From: an uncultured Alistipes sp.
Lineage (GTDB): Bacteria; Bacteroidota; Bacteroidia; Bacteroidales; Rikenellaceae
Assembly: GCA_947367255.1 (NCBI GenBank)
Contig: CANBCZ010000012.1
Location: 1 to 52,761 of the forward strand
DNA: 52,761 nucleotides
Direction of reading: 5' to 3'
Shown: positions 1 to 8,116 of the stretch, in pieces
How the letters are laid out: every line of letters starts with the position of its first letter
How positions within the stretch are numbered: the first letter of the stretch is position 1
The notes under the pieces: model-generated
Told to the model about the DNA's origin: nothing
The model's database searches: none
Seen by the model: only the letters and a program-made list of their open reading frames with translations
Translations under genes and position numbers: made by a program

Positions 1-10
1 AGTAGTAGGT

Positions 11-85
11 GTGCATCGCAAAAGAAACCCCTTTGGGATAGTAGTAAAACCTACAGCCCAAAGGGGTTTACTTTTAGCGATGTGC
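11..85. repeat. Palindromic intergenic element, copy A
   Basis: A perfect 13-bp stem (25-37 with 57-69) encloses a 19-nt loop that holds a smaller GTAG/CTAC stem. Weaker pairing continues outward (14-24 with 71-82, two bulges). The loop core, GGATAGTAGTAAAACCTACAGCC with its closing G and C bases, closely matches the cores of the elements at 17246-17344 and 22750-22879. The left flank (GTGCATCGC) and right flank (GATGTGC) match those of the 17246-17344 copy. It lies just 3' of apt on the minus strand and may help end that transcript; the window edge prevents seeing whether it extends further left. Confidence 0.75.
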
Positions 86-112
86 AGCTAATGCTGACTT
101 TTCACAACAAAA

Positions 113-673
113 TTAGATGTTCATCAGGACGGTAACCGGCGCAATCTTCTCCAACCTCTCGCGACCACCAATCTCAGGAATACCTACGAGGAAGACGAAC
201 TCCTTGATCTTCACCTTATATGGTTTGCCGTCGCGGTAGACGGTCAGCTGCTCGAGTGAGCGAGCAACGCCCTCGGCAGTACCACCTGTAGCAAGAACAT
301 CGTCGAGGATTGTAATCTCGAAAGTATCGCCGGTAGGGACACCTGCAGCAATATCGCTGAGACGGTAGAAGAGGCGGTCAAAGCCATACTCCTTCTCGAT
401 CTGTACCTCAATAAGGTCGCCCTCGTTGAATGGAAGTTTGCCCGACTTGCGCATAGGGATAATATTCTCCACCACGCCCTCTGTGGTAAGCAGCGGAGCG
501 GCAAAGAGGAAGGCACGAGCCTCAGGGGCTGCAACATTCGGAGCTGTTGTAGCCTTATTCAGAGCCTCTACGACCTCGGCAAACGCCTTGCGCGACTGCA
601 AGAACGGGATAATATCGATAAAATTAATACCCTCCTTGGGGAAATTCTTGTAAAATTTCAGTGTCTCAAGCAT
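113..673 (-). CDS. apt: Adenine phosphoribosyltransferase
   Basis: This 186-residue protein probably makes AMP from adenine and PRPP in cytoplasmic purine salvage. The type-I phosphoribosyltransferase PRPP loop is clear at residues 122-132 (ILDDVLATGGT), preceded by the usual hydrophobic strand. The N-terminal block FPKEGINFIDIIPFL resembles the APRT opening FPxxGIxFxDIxP. The flexible-loop region near residues 51-60 (EARAFLFAAPL) differs from the common ESRGF motif, as is often so in divergent APRTs. The ATG at 673 lies about 20 nt after a TACCTTTG box, so it forms its own short transcription unit. Another purine phosphoribosyltransferase is possible, but the N-terminus favours adenine. Confidence 0.88.
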   Translation of the reverse strand: MLETLKFYKNFPKEGINFIDIIPFLQSRKAFAEVVEALNKATTAPNVAAPEARAFLFAAPLLTTEGVVENIIPMRKSGKLPFNEGDLIEVQIEKEYGFDRLFYRLSDIAAGVPTGDTFEITILDDVLATGGTAEGVARSLEQLTVYRDGKPYKVKIKEFVFLVGIPEIGGRERLEKIAPVTVLMNI

Positions 674-694
674 ATCTTTTTGTGTTTACTGTTG

Positions 695-702
695 CAAAGG
701 TA
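695..702 (-). promoter_or_regulatory. apt promoter -7 box
   Basis: TACCTTTG on the minus strand fits the Bacteroidota -7 consensus TAnnTTTG. It ends 21 nt before the apt ATG, predicting a short leader. Confidence 0.65.
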
Positions 703-707
703 ATAAT

Positions 708-1787
708 TTACTGCAAAATTTGCATCATTTGTCGGAGGTGTTTTTCAAATATTCGATCAACTTTGGCGTTAAACTTGGCAATATCGGTCGGCATAGTTGT
801 CGGAACTTTTATGTGATTCTCTATCTTCAGCGCCTTGCTAACCACCTCCTTATTCAGATAGTTTGCCTTCCCTCTCTTCTCATAAGCCTTCGCGACAAAT
901 CTACGACCCAGATAGTACATCTCTCTGCCCGCCACGCACTTCGGGATATTATCCCCTGCTGCCACCCACACCGGCACAGCCATACCCGCCACAGGGTGTC
1001 CGACAATAACATCCATGCGGGGATTTTCACTGCAGACAATCACGATACTTGCAACGCTCGATGCTCGTGGCACAGTATAGTTATTATCTCTGTATGGTGT
1101 CTCTGCGGAGAGCACATCTCCCTTGTCGGCACTCCAATAGCTGCGCGAGTAGTCGATAAAGTCGCCTGCTGAGAAGGATTTCTGCCCTACCATCTGCTCC
1201 ATAACCGTTCTGTAGCGTCGTTCAGAGGCTCCGCGAACACTACTTGTTGCAGCAAACGAGAAGTTTGTCCTCACATCAAAATCCTTGACATCATAACGAC
1301 AGTAGCCATCCGACCATATCTCGAAGTAGGCAGCACCACCCTCGGCATCGGCAACACCGACATTAGACTCAAAGCTCGCACCACGACGGCGCATCTTGAG
1401 CATATTCTCAAAATCATCAACTGTCCTACACTCGCGCAACGCCTGACAGGTAACAGTATACTTGCTGCTCTGCGGAAGGGTCTGCTGCGGCGCTCGATGC
1501 AGATTTTTGGTTGCAGTGCTTATACAACCAAACCCGACCTCGTTTACTCCGCCCAAAACAGCGGTACCCACACTCACATAGGAGTTTATAAGGGCTGTAT
1601 AGGCATACTTACCATCGTCAAAATGGGCGATACGGCAGTCTGTTATATTCGTCTGATCGCGGTGCTTCCACAGTATCGCGCCACCCTCCTTCGAGAGTCC
1701 TCTGACCACAATAGCCGAGGAGCATGCCTCGACACTGCACCAGACAAGCAGCGCAATGGGCAGCAGTAAAAGTCTAAAGCTCTTCAT
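708..1787 (-). CDS. Secreted Ntn-hydrolase, C45/C69/choloylglycine hydrolase-like
   Basis: A 359-residue exported amidohydrolase of the N-terminal-nucleophile superfamily. Residues 1-21 form a signal peptide ending VEA; the next residue, Cys22 (CSSAIVV), would be the catalytic nucleophile exposed by signal-peptidase cleavage. E20-A21 before the Cys is a poor lipobox, so a lipoprotein is less likely. The pair Arg43-Asp44 (LWKHRD) sits where family members carry the RN-x-D/RNED pair. Substrates in this superfamily include penicillins, bile-salt conjugates, small peptides and N-acyl amides, and the sequence does not settle which applies. The start overlaps the 3' end of cinA by 14 bp, so it is the last gene of the pdxB-pyrD-cinA run. 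Confidence 0.7.
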   Translation of the reverse strand: MKSFRLLLLPIALLVWCSVEACSSAIVVRGLSKEGGAILWKHRDQTNITDCRIAHFDDGKYAYTALINSYVSVGTAVLGGVNEVGFGCISTATKNLHRAPQQTLPQSSKYTVTCQALRECRTVDDFENMLKMRRRGASFESNVGVADAEGGAAYFEIWSDGYCRYDVKDFDVRTNFSFAATSSVRGASERRYRTVMEQMVGQKSFSAGDFIDYSRSYWSADKGDVLSAETPYRDNNYTVPRASSVASIVIVCSENPRMDVIVGHPVAGMAVPVWVAAGDNIPKCVAGREMYYLGRRFVAKAYEKRGKANYLNKEVVSKALKIENHIKVPTTMPTDIAKFNAKVDRIFEKHLRQMMQILQ

Positions 1788-3006
1788 ACAACATCTTTAT
1801 TGCGTATGCGGTTGCTCGCTGGATAATCTGTCCGCGGTCTGTTCCGCAATTTTTCATCACCGCAAATGTTCTCTCGGGTGTCGAGATACCAATCCACACA
1901 GTACCCACAGGCTTCTCGGCACTACCTCCCGAAGGACCTGCAATACCTGTTGTGGAGATTCCGTAGTCACTCTGTCCGGCATGTCGCACGCCGGCAGCCA
2001 TCTGCATAGCAACAGCCTCACTTACAGCACCATAGCGCGCCAAGTCCTCGGCACTCACACCCAGAATATCTATCTTTGCCTCATTTGAGTAGCTGACAAC
2101 ACCCGCATGGAAATATGCCGAAGCGCCCGCCATAGCGGTAAACTTCGCTGCAACATTTCCGCCGGTACAACTCTCGGCAACCGAGAGGGTCTTACCCTGT
2201 GCAATCAGGGTGTTATGCACCAGCTGCTCAACCGTTGCATCCTCAAAACCGACAATAGCCTCGGGGATAATCGCCTTCAGTCGCTCAAACTGCTCGTCAA
2301 TCATCGCTGCAACGCTCTCTCCATCAACCTCGTATGCCGAGAGTCGCAGACGAACAATATTCGGCGCAGGCAGATAGGCAAGGTGTAGAACCTCCGGCAG
2401 AGCATCCTCCCACGCAGCAATTCGCTCGGCGAGGATAGACTCGGCAATGCCCGAAGTGATCATCGTGCGATGGACAATAGCCTTCAGAGCGAACCTCTCT
2501 CGCAACATCGGTACCACAATATCATCAATCAGATGCACCATCTCGAACGGCACTCCCGGCAGCGAAACAACCACCTTACCGTCGCGCTCAAACCACATTC
2601 CCGGAGCAGTTCCGTGGGCATTATGGAGCACTGTGCAGCACGCCGGCACCATAGCCTGTCCGCGATTAAGATCATTAAAGGCGATGCCACGACGAGATAG
2701 CAACTCGCGCACAAAATCGCCAACCTGCTCGTTGTAAACCAACTCCGAACCGAAGTAACGGGTCAGCGTATGCTTTGTAATATCGTCTTTTGTAGGGCCC
2801 AAACCTCCCGTAATAATCACAATATCGGTTGCGGCGAGTGCTCTATCAAGGGTCTCGACGATCTGCTCGGCACTGTCGCCAATAGATGTACGCTCGGCAA
2901 CGACAACACCTAAGCGGTTGAGAGCCTGCGAGATATAACGAGAGTTGGTATCGAGAATCTGTCCTATCAAGATCTCGTCACCAATGGTAATAATTGTCGA
3001 TTTCAT
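1774..3006 (-). CDS. cinA: CinA-like protein / NMN deamidase
   Basis: A two-domain 410-residue protein of usual length. The first ~170 residues are a MoaB/MogA-like domain (TIGDEILIGQ, then IITGGLGPTKDD). The C-terminal ~160 residues are the CinA domain, with SVAESCTGGNVAA, GVVSYSNEAK, GAVSEAVA and GIAGPSGG. In characterised homologues the C-terminal domain hydrolyses nicotinamide mononucleotide to nicotinate mononucleotide in pyridine-nucleotide recycling, and the N-terminal domain can be an ADP-ribose pyrophosphatase. The ATG follows the pyrD stop with a 1-nt gap, so the two genes are almost certainly cotranscribed. Confidence 0.93.
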   Translation of the reverse strand: MKSTIITIGDEILIGQILDTNSRYISQALNRLGVVVAERTSIGDSAEQIVETLDRALAATDIVIITGGLGPTKDDITKHTLTRYFGSELVYNEQVGDFVRELLSRRGIAFNDLNRGQAMVPACCTVLHNAHGTAPGMWFERDGKVVVSLPGVPFEMVHLIDDIVVPMLRERFALKAIVHRTMITSGIAESILAERIAAWEDALPEVLHLAYLPAPNIVRLRLSAYEVDGESVAAMIDEQFERLKAIIPEAIVGFEDATVEQLVHNTLIAQGKTLSVAESCTGGNVAAKFTAMAGASAYFHAGVVSYSNEAKIDILGVSAEDLARYGAVSEAVAMQMAAGVRHAGQSDYGISTTGIAGPSGGSAEKPVGTVWIGISTPERTFAVMKNCGTDRGQIIQRATAYAIKMLYEEL

Positions 3007-3007
3007 A

Positions 3008-4039
3008 CTACTTTTGATTTATCAGCTCCTTGCAAATTTCTCCGACGAAGTTAGGTCCGTTATAGACATAACCCGTATATACCTGCACAAGTGTTGCACC
3101 GGCATTAAGCATCTCACGCGCATCTGCCGGAGTCATAATACCACCCACACCGATAATCGGATAGGTACCATTCGAGCGCTCATAAACACGACGCACAACC
3201 TCCACCGAACGCTTTGTAAGAGGTTTTCCGCTTACAGCTCCTGCACCATATCGTTTCAAGGTCTCCGCATCGGTTGCAAGAGATGTATGGCGCACCGTTC
3301 CGTTTGTCGCCACAATACCGTCAAGCGGAGTATCGACCATAATATCGGTCATCATATCTATATCCTCATTTGTAAGGTCGGGCGAGATCTTCAGAAGTAT
3401 CGGGCGATACTGATTCTGTCCGCGGCGGAAGTCAAAGAGTGGCTCAAGAATAGAGATTATACTCTCACGGGTACGCGGCACATACTGCTTGAACGAGGTG
3501 TTATAGCTCACATTGACCGTAAAGTAGTCCACATACTGATAGAGATTGCGAAACACTCGCAGATAGTCCTGCGGAGCATCCTCAGGGGCTGTGGCAGAAT
3601 TTTTACCGATATTACAACCGAGCACAAGTCCCTTATTTCGCTCGCGGATGTTCGATATAACCTGTTCCAGACCCTTGTTACACAGACCTATACGGTTCAT
3701 TATCGCCACATCGTCAGGCAGACGAAATACTCGCGGCTTAGGATTTCCCGACTGTGGCAGAGGGGTCACCGTGCCAATCTCCACAAAGCCAAAGCCGAGG
3801 GCATCGAGCTCGCCGAAGACCTCTCCATTGCGATCAAAGCCCGCAGCCATACCTATCGGATTGCGGAAATGGATACCGAAGACCTCACGCTCAAGCGACG
3901 GATCCTCGACAGCATAGAGTTTACGCATCAGCCACCTTGCTCCGGGGATCTTTCCCAACAGATGCAGCAATGCGACCGAAATATCGTGCGCACGCTCCGC
4001 ACCAATCAGCGGAGATAAAAACCTTAACAGAGTAAACAT
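3008..4039 (-). CDS. pyrD: Class-2 dihydroorotate dehydrogenase with divergent catalytic loop
   Basis: This 343-residue protein matches the membrane-associated, quinone-linked DHODH family that oxidises dihydroorotate to orotate in pyrimidine synthesis. Visible landmarks are the class-2 N-terminal helices, NPIGMAAGFDRNGE, GFVEIGTVTPLPQ.GNPKPR, GCNIGKN, and the FMN-phosphate site IIGVGGI...GATLVQVYTGYVY. The catalytic loop is odd: where class-2 enzymes read NxSSPNTPGLR, this one reads NVSYNTSFKQY, so the catalytic serine and the following proline are replaced by Tyr. It sits 12 nt after pdxB and 1 nt before cinA, and has its own TACCTTTG box in that gap. The fold is certain; activity is less so. 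Confidence 0.88.
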   Translation of the reverse strand: MFTLLRFLSPLIGAERAHDISVALLHLLGKIPGARWLMRKLYAVEDPSLEREVFGIHFRNPIGMAAGFDRNGEVFGELDALGFGFVEIGTVTPLPQSGNPKPRVFRLPDDVAIMNRIGLCNKGLEQVISNIRERNKGLVLGCNIGKNSATAPEDAPQDYLRVFRNLYQYVDYFTVNVSYNTSFKQYVPRTRESIISILEPLFDFRRGQNQYRPILLKISPDLTNEDIDMMTDIMVDTPLDGIVATNGTVRHTSLATDAETLKRYGAGAVSGKPLTKRSVEVVRRVYERSNGTYPIIGVGGIMTPADAREMLNAGATLVQVYTGYVYNGPNFVGEICKELINQK

Positions 4040-4043
4040 AGAA

Positions 4044-4051
4044 CAAAGGTA
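4044..4051 (-). promoter_or_regulatory. Internal -7 box before pyrD, possible leaderless start
   Basis: TACCTTTG on the minus strand fills most of the 12-nt gap between pdxB and pyrD and ends 4 nt before the pyrD ATG. Initiation at the usual distance would fall at or within 1-3 nt of that ATG. Confidence 0.55.
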
Positions 4052-5044
4052 CTAAAAATATTCCTCTCTTAATCGATAGCCATTTCTCAAAGCCTCGAAA
4101 TCACCGCCATTTTTAAGTGGAGCAGACTCTACATCGAGGTTGCAATAGTTATCAATAGTATCTATAAGTCGTTGCCAATCAATATCTTGCGGCACACTGC
4201 CGGTCATACCCTCCGGATACCACTCCGTCAGTGGCAGCTTAAAATATTTTGCCACAGCACGCACTGCCAGCGCTGTTGCATTTGCCTTACCCTGAACCGA
4301 GTAGCCGGCAATATGAGGTGTCGAGACTATCGCCTTTTCGAGCAGACGAGCATCGATATTAGGTTCATGCTCCCACACATCAACAGCAACAGTCAAATCC
4401 TCTCGCAGCAGAGCCTCCGTCTGTGCCACCTCTCCTCGCGAAGCGTTTATAACTGTCGCACCCGGGCGCAATGCAGCAAGCAAATCGGCATTAATCATAC
4501 CCCTTGTCGTTGCATCGAGCGGAGTGTGCAGAGTAAGTATATCCACCTGAGGCACAAGCTCTTGCAACGATACAAAGTCGAGATTTTCACGCTGCTGACG
4601 CGGCGGATCGCAACAGACCACCTTAAACCCCCAACGCTCGGCATATTGTTTTACAAGCGAGCCGACATTTCCCACACCGACAATACCGAGTGTGCGCTGC
4701 GACGGAGTGAAATTCTCACGCTTTGCAAGTCGTACAAGCACTGCCGCCACCCACTGCAACACTCCGCGAGCATTGCAACCCGCAGCCGTCGCCACCTCGA
4801 TGCCATTATCGGCACAATATCTGCAATCTATATGGTCAAAACCAATTGTTGCCGTAGCGATAAACTTCACCTTTGAGCCCTCCAAAAGTTCTCTGTTACA
4901 GCGAGTTCGGGTACGGATAATAAGCGCATCCGTATCTGCCACAAGCTCAGTCGTAAAGTTATCGCCCGGAGTGTAAACCACCTCGGCAAACGGCTCCAAT
5001 ACACCCTTGATAAAGGGGATTGCACTATCAATTATCACTTTCAT
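4052..5044 (-). CDS. pdxB: Erythronate-4-phosphate dehydrogenase
   Basis: A 330-residue D-isomer-specific 2-hydroxyacid dehydrogenase, best assigned to PdxB, which oxidises 4-phosphoerythronate in the DXP-dependent pyridoxal-phosphate pathway. PdxB-like traits are the N-terminus MKVIIDSAIPFIKGVLEP, the FIATATIGFDHID block, the Rossmann motif GIVGVGNVGSLV, the catalytic Arg/Glu region INASRGEVAQTEALL, and the catalytic His in STPHIAGYS followed by the PdxB-type QGKANAT. The C-terminal domain is shorter than in E. coli PdxB (378 residues). I chose the ATG at 5044 over an upstream ATG at 5080 because the -7 box lies between them and the shorter protein starts like the family. Confidence 0.9.
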   Translation of the reverse strand: MKVIIDSAIPFIKGVLEPFAEVVYTPGDNFTTELVADTDALIIRTRTRCNRELLEGSKVKFIATATIGFDHIDCRYCADNGIEVATAAGCNARGVLQWVAAVLVRLAKRENFTPSQRTLGIVGVGNVGSLVKQYAERWGFKVVCCDPPRQQRENLDFVSLQELVPQVDILTLHTPLDATTRGMINADLLAALRPGATVINASRGEVAQTEALLREDLTVAVDVWEHEPNIDARLLEKAIVSTPHIAGYSVQGKANATALAVRAVAKYFKLPLTEWYPEGMTGSVPQDIDWQRLIDTIDNYCNLDVESAPLKNGGDFEALRNGYRLREEYF

Positions 5045-5049
5045 TGTGA

Positions 5050-5057
5050 CAAATATA
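5050..5057 (-). promoter_or_regulatory. pdxB promoter -7 box, possible leaderless start
   Basis: TATATTTG on the minus strand ends 5 nt before the pdxB ATG. It is back-to-back with the plus-strand box at 5090-5097, making a compact divergent promoter region. Confidence 0.5.
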
Positions 5058-5089
5058 ATATAGGTATGGTGATTTTCCAATAATTTTCG

Positions 5090-5097
5090 TAATTTTG
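5090..5097 (+). promoter_or_regulatory. Ureohydrolase operon -7 box
   Basis: TAATTTTG ends 18 nt before the ATG at 5116. A TTG start at 5095 would lie inside this box, which supports the ATG as the true start. Confidence 0.6.
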
Positions 5098-5115
5098 TCG
5101 CATAATACGATTGTT

Positions 5116-6183
5116 ATGGATATTAACGACCTTTTCAGATTTGGGCTCAACTTTTCGATTGGCAGTGGCGGCAACGACAATGGCGGCTACTACTTCCGTG
5201 ATGCCATGGAGGCTCAAGATGCCGAGATAGTCCTTGTCTCTGCGCCGTGGGCTGTAACCTCGGCAGCCGGTCAGGGTCCTGCATATACCCCCGATGCCAT
5301 TATCGACGCCTCGACCTCTGTATCGCTCTATGATGCTCTCTCTGAGGTATCTATAGAGGGCAAGGTTGCCACAGCCGAGGTAGACTACGATCTGCAGGAG
5401 AGCTCTCTGCAACTTGGTGGCGACGCGGCGAAGATTGTCAGCCACATAGAGGATGGCGGCACACTCTCCGGTGACTACTTCATCCGCAAGGTAAACCGTA
5501 TAAATATCGGCTTCAGAGATATGCACCGCAGCGTTGGCAAGCGTGTCTTCCGCTTTGCCGACAAGGGTAAAATCGTCGGCGTAGTGGGTGGCGACCACTC
5601 GGTTACTCTGGGCGCCGTACGCTCAATATCATCGGTCTATCCGGATATGGGCGTGCTCTTTATCGATGGTCACTGCGACCTTCGCCAGAGCGGTAAGATT
5701 TTCGCCTACTCACACCTCTCTATTGCCCGAAACATCATCGACGAGGTGCCACAAGTATCGAAGATGGTACAGGTTGGTGCACGCGATATGAGCCGCGAGG
5801 AGGTGGAGTTTGCCCACTCTCATCCAAAAATCGAACTCTTTGGTCACGAGGCGATGGCTCGCAGCCTCTACAATGGCGAGAGTTGGAGCAGCATCTGCGA
5901 CAAGGTTGTGGCAGAGTTGCCAAACGATGTCTATATCTCGTTCGATATCGATGCCCTCTCTCCGGAGTGTTGTCCAAATACAAAGCGCCCTGTTGCCGGC
6001 GGTATGAGCTTCGACCAAGCGGCACTGCTCATCAACCGTGTAGCCGAATCGGGCAGACGAATTATCGGCTTCGACCTTACAGAGATAGTACCTGTATCAG
6101 AGGGCAGCATTGATGCTACAATTGGTGCAAGAATGCTCGTAAAACTCTGTGCATCAGCACTTAAATCGAAAAACAACAAGTAA
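5116..6183 (+). CDS. Arginase/agmatinase/formiminoglutamase family hydrolase
   Basis: A 355-residue ureohydrolase, a binuclear-manganese enzyme that releases urea or formamide from guanidino or formimino substrates. Metal-site motifs are present: GGDHS (His161), DGHCDLR (Asp184, His186, Asp188; Gly replaces the usual Ala of DAHxD) and SFDIDALSP (Asp277, Asp279). The ~100 residues before the first metal motif are longer than in short agmatinases. Substrate cannot be decided: arginine, agmatine, formiminoglutamate and other guanidino compounds remain possible. Its TAA shares one base with the ATG of the next gene, so the pair is translationally linked. Confidence 0.87.
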   Translation: MDINDLFRFGLNFSIGSGGNDNGGYYFRDAMEAQDAEIVLVSAPWAVTSAAGQGPAYTPDAIIDASTSVSLYDALSEVSIEGKVATAEVDYDLQESSLQLGGDAAKIVSHIEDGGTLSGDYFIRKVNRINIGFRDMHRSVGKRVFRFADKGKIVGVVGGDHSVTLGAVRSISSVYPDMGVLFIDGHCDLRQSGKIFAYSHLSIARNIIDEVPQVSKMVQVGARDMSREEVEFAHSHPKIELFGHEAMARSLYNGESWSSICDKVVAELPNDVYISFDIDALSPECCPNTKRPVAGGMSFDQAALLINRVAESGRRIIGFDLTEIVPVSEGSIDATIGARMLVKLCASALKSKNNK

Positions 6184-6863
6184 TGAAGAAGTTTATATCA
6201 GTAATTTTTACCGCCGCGCTGTTCGGTTCAATGGCGCTCTCTTGCAAGCAGAAGGTACAGACAATGGCAACCGAGGCGGACTCTCTGAGTTATGTCATCG
6301 GTCTTAGTGTAGGACAATCGCTTATCAAGTTTGACTCTACGCTCAATATCGATATGGTCTGCGAGGCTATTCGTGATGTATACAACTCTACGGAGAAGAT
6401 CAGCTTCGATGAGGGTCGCGACTACTACCTCGGTCAGCAGACCTACTTTATTCACGAGAAGGCTGAGAGGTATCAGGAGCAATTTCTTGAGGATCTGCGC
6501 AAGAGCAACCGCGACTTTGTCCGTCTGCGTAACGGCGTGACATACAAGATTGTAAAGCTCGGCGACCAGAACAACCAGTCGCTCGTTTCGCGCGATACAA
6601 TATCCATTGCGCTCTCTATTTTCGACCAGTCGGGCAATGTTATCCGCGAGCAGGACACCCTTGTCTCAGCATATCGTGACCTGCTTGAGGGTCTTCGTGA
6701 GGTCATCAGAATTACCGGAAACGGAGGTAGTGCCGACATTTGGATCCCTTCAAAGCAGGCCTATGGCTCAGAGGGTAACGAGGAGCTGGGTATCAAGCCA
6801 AATCAGTTGCTCAACTATAAGGTAGATATTTTCGATATAAATTTCTATAATAAAAAGCGATAA
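6183..6863 (+). CDS. FKBP-like lipoprotein with degenerate active site
   Basis: A 226-residue lipoprotein (signal peptide ending MALS, lipid-anchor Cys21) built like the FKBP protein that follows: an N-terminal dimerisation-like region (LSYVIGLSVGQSL) and a C-terminal FKBP-like fold. The tail keeps IPSKQAYGSEG...PNQLLNYKVDIFDI, but other pocket residues of FKBPs are gone: YTG becomes ALS, FDSS becomes IREQ and VIxGW becomes LLEGL. Prolyl isomerase activity is therefore doubtful, and a chaperone or partner role is more likely (inference). It is coupled by a 1-nt stop/start overlap to the ureohydrolase gene. Confidence 0.72.
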   Translation: MKKFISVIFTAALFGSMALSCKQKVQTMATEADSLSYVIGLSVGQSLIKFDSTLNIDMVCEAIRDVYNSTEKISFDEGRDYYLGQQTYFIHEKAERYQEQFLEDLRKSNRDFVRLRNGVTYKIVKLGDQNNQSLVSRDTISIALSIFDQSGNVIREQDTLVSAYRDLLEGLREVIRITGNGGSADIWIPSKQAYGSEGNEELGIKPNQLLNYKVDIFDINFYNKKR

Positions 6864-6878
6864 TCTTATATTTTTTAC

Positions 6879-6886
6879 TACCTTTG
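6879..6886 (+). promoter_or_regulatory. FKBP lipoprotein promoter -7 box
   Basis: TACCTTTG, 38 nt before the ATG at 6925, in an A/T-rich gap between the two FKBP-like genes. It would let the second gene be expressed separately and strongly. Confidence 0.7.
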
Positions 6887-6924
6887 CACCCCAAAGAGAA
6901 TTAAACAATTAATTGTATATCAGT

Positions 6925-7995
6925 ATGAAAAGAATTTTCAATGTAGCAGTTGTAGCACTTTTTGCAGGTGCTGTAGCTGTAAGCTGCAATGGCGGCAAGT
7001 CAATGGTTACCAAGGGTAACACATCAGAGATGGATACACTCTCATACGCTATGGGAGCAAACCTCGGCGAGTTCCTCTCTACTCGTCTTGCAGAGCTTCC
7101 ATTCAACTACGAGAAGCTCGAGAAGGGTCTTCAGACAGCAGCTCTTGGCAAGGCTAAGTGGTCTGCAGAGGAGGCTCAGGAGGTATTCCAGTCACTTATC
7201 GGTCCTGTAAACGATCGTTTCGGTCGCCTTATGCAGCAGAAGCAGATGCAGGCACAGGATTCAACAGCTGTAGCTGAGCCAATCGAGGTATTTACATCTG
7301 AGGGCGAGTGCGACAGCCTCTCACTTGCTTATGGTATCAACATCGGTAACGATCTTCGTCAGGGTCGCTTCCCTATCCAGATCTACTGGTATATGAAGGG
7401 TGAGCAGCAGACTCGTAACGGCGAGGGTGTAATGAGCTCAGAGGAGATTGCTCAGTACCTCCAGAACTACTTTATGGTAGTATACCCACAGCAGGAGCTC
7501 GACAAGTCTGAGGCTTGGCTTGCAAAGATGGAGAAGAAGGCAGGTGTACAGAAGTCTGAGAGCGGTCTGCTCTACAAGGTTGTTAAGGAGGGTGATGTTA
7601 GCCGCTCAGCAACCGATGATCGCGACGAGGTAACTGTTCACTACACAGGTCGTAACCGCGATGGTGAGGTATTCGACTCATCAATCTTTGAGAATATGCC
7701 AAAGCAGCGTCAGGAGATGATGCGTCAGTATCAGCCGGATGCATTCGACGAGAAGGGCAACATCATTGAGAATGAGCCTGTTACATTCCCACTCAACCGC
7801 GTAATCGCAGGTTGGACAGAGGGTATGAAGCTCGTTGGTCCTGGTGGTAAGATTATCCTCTACATCCCTGCAGAGCTCGCTTACGGTGCTCGTGGCAATC
7901 AGGCTATCGCTCCAAATGCAGCTCTCGAGTTCGAGGTTGAGCTTATCGATGTTAAGGCATTCGAGGAGCCTAAGACTGAGGAGACAGCAGAGTAA
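6925..7995 (+). CDS. FKBP-type peptidyl-prolyl cis-trans isomerase lipoprotein
   Basis: A 356-residue lipoprotein (signal peptide ending VAVS, then the lipid-anchor Cys) expected to assist folding outside the cytoplasm. The N-terminal half has FKBP_N-type repeats (LSYAMGANLGEFL; LSLAYGINIGNDL). The C-terminal FKBP domain keeps the catalytic pocket: VTVHYTG, GEVFDSS, FPLNRVIAGWTEGMKLV and IPAELAYGARG. An insertion rich in Gln and Met follows FDSS. Codon choice is strongly biased (GCA, CTC, CGT, GGT), as in other abundant proteins here. The ATG at 6925 is preferred over the TTG at 6913. A rho-independent terminator follows. Confidence 0.92.
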   Translation: MKRIFNVAVVALFAGAVAVSCNGGKSMVTKGNTSEMDTLSYAMGANLGEFLSTRLAELPFNYEKLEKGLQTAALGKAKWSAEEAQEVFQSLIGPVNDRFGRLMQQKQMQAQDSTAVAEPIEVFTSEGECDSLSLAYGINIGNDLRQGRFPIQIYWYMKGEQQTRNGEGVMSSEEIAQYLQNYFMVVYPQQELDKSEAWLAKMEKKAGVQKSESGLLYKVVKEGDVSRSATDDRDEVTVHYTGRNRDGEVFDSSIFENMPKQRQEMMRQYQPDAFDEKGNIIENEPVTFPLNRVIAGWTEGMKLVGPGGKIILYIPAELAYGARGNQAIAPNAALEFEVELIDVKAFEEPKTEETAE

Positions 7996-8032
7996 TTTAG
8001 GCTATTGGCTTTTAGCCGTTAGCTATTGGCTT

Positions 8033-8062
8033 AAGACCGTCGAATTCGACGGTCTTTTTTTT
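8033..8062 (+). terminator. Rho-independent terminator after FKBP gene
   Basis: A perfect 24-bp palindrome (8033-8056, two 12-nt arms) runs into an uninterrupted T tract to 8062. Confidence 0.9.
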
Positions 8063-8116
8063 GTCTATGCGACTTTGCACGCCGCTACACCATTTCAACC
8101 ATTTGTTGCCAAAAGT

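Noticed and set aside
2945..4018. A 357-codon plus-strand frame opposite pyrD
   Set aside because: No recognisable domain and complete overlap with pyrD.
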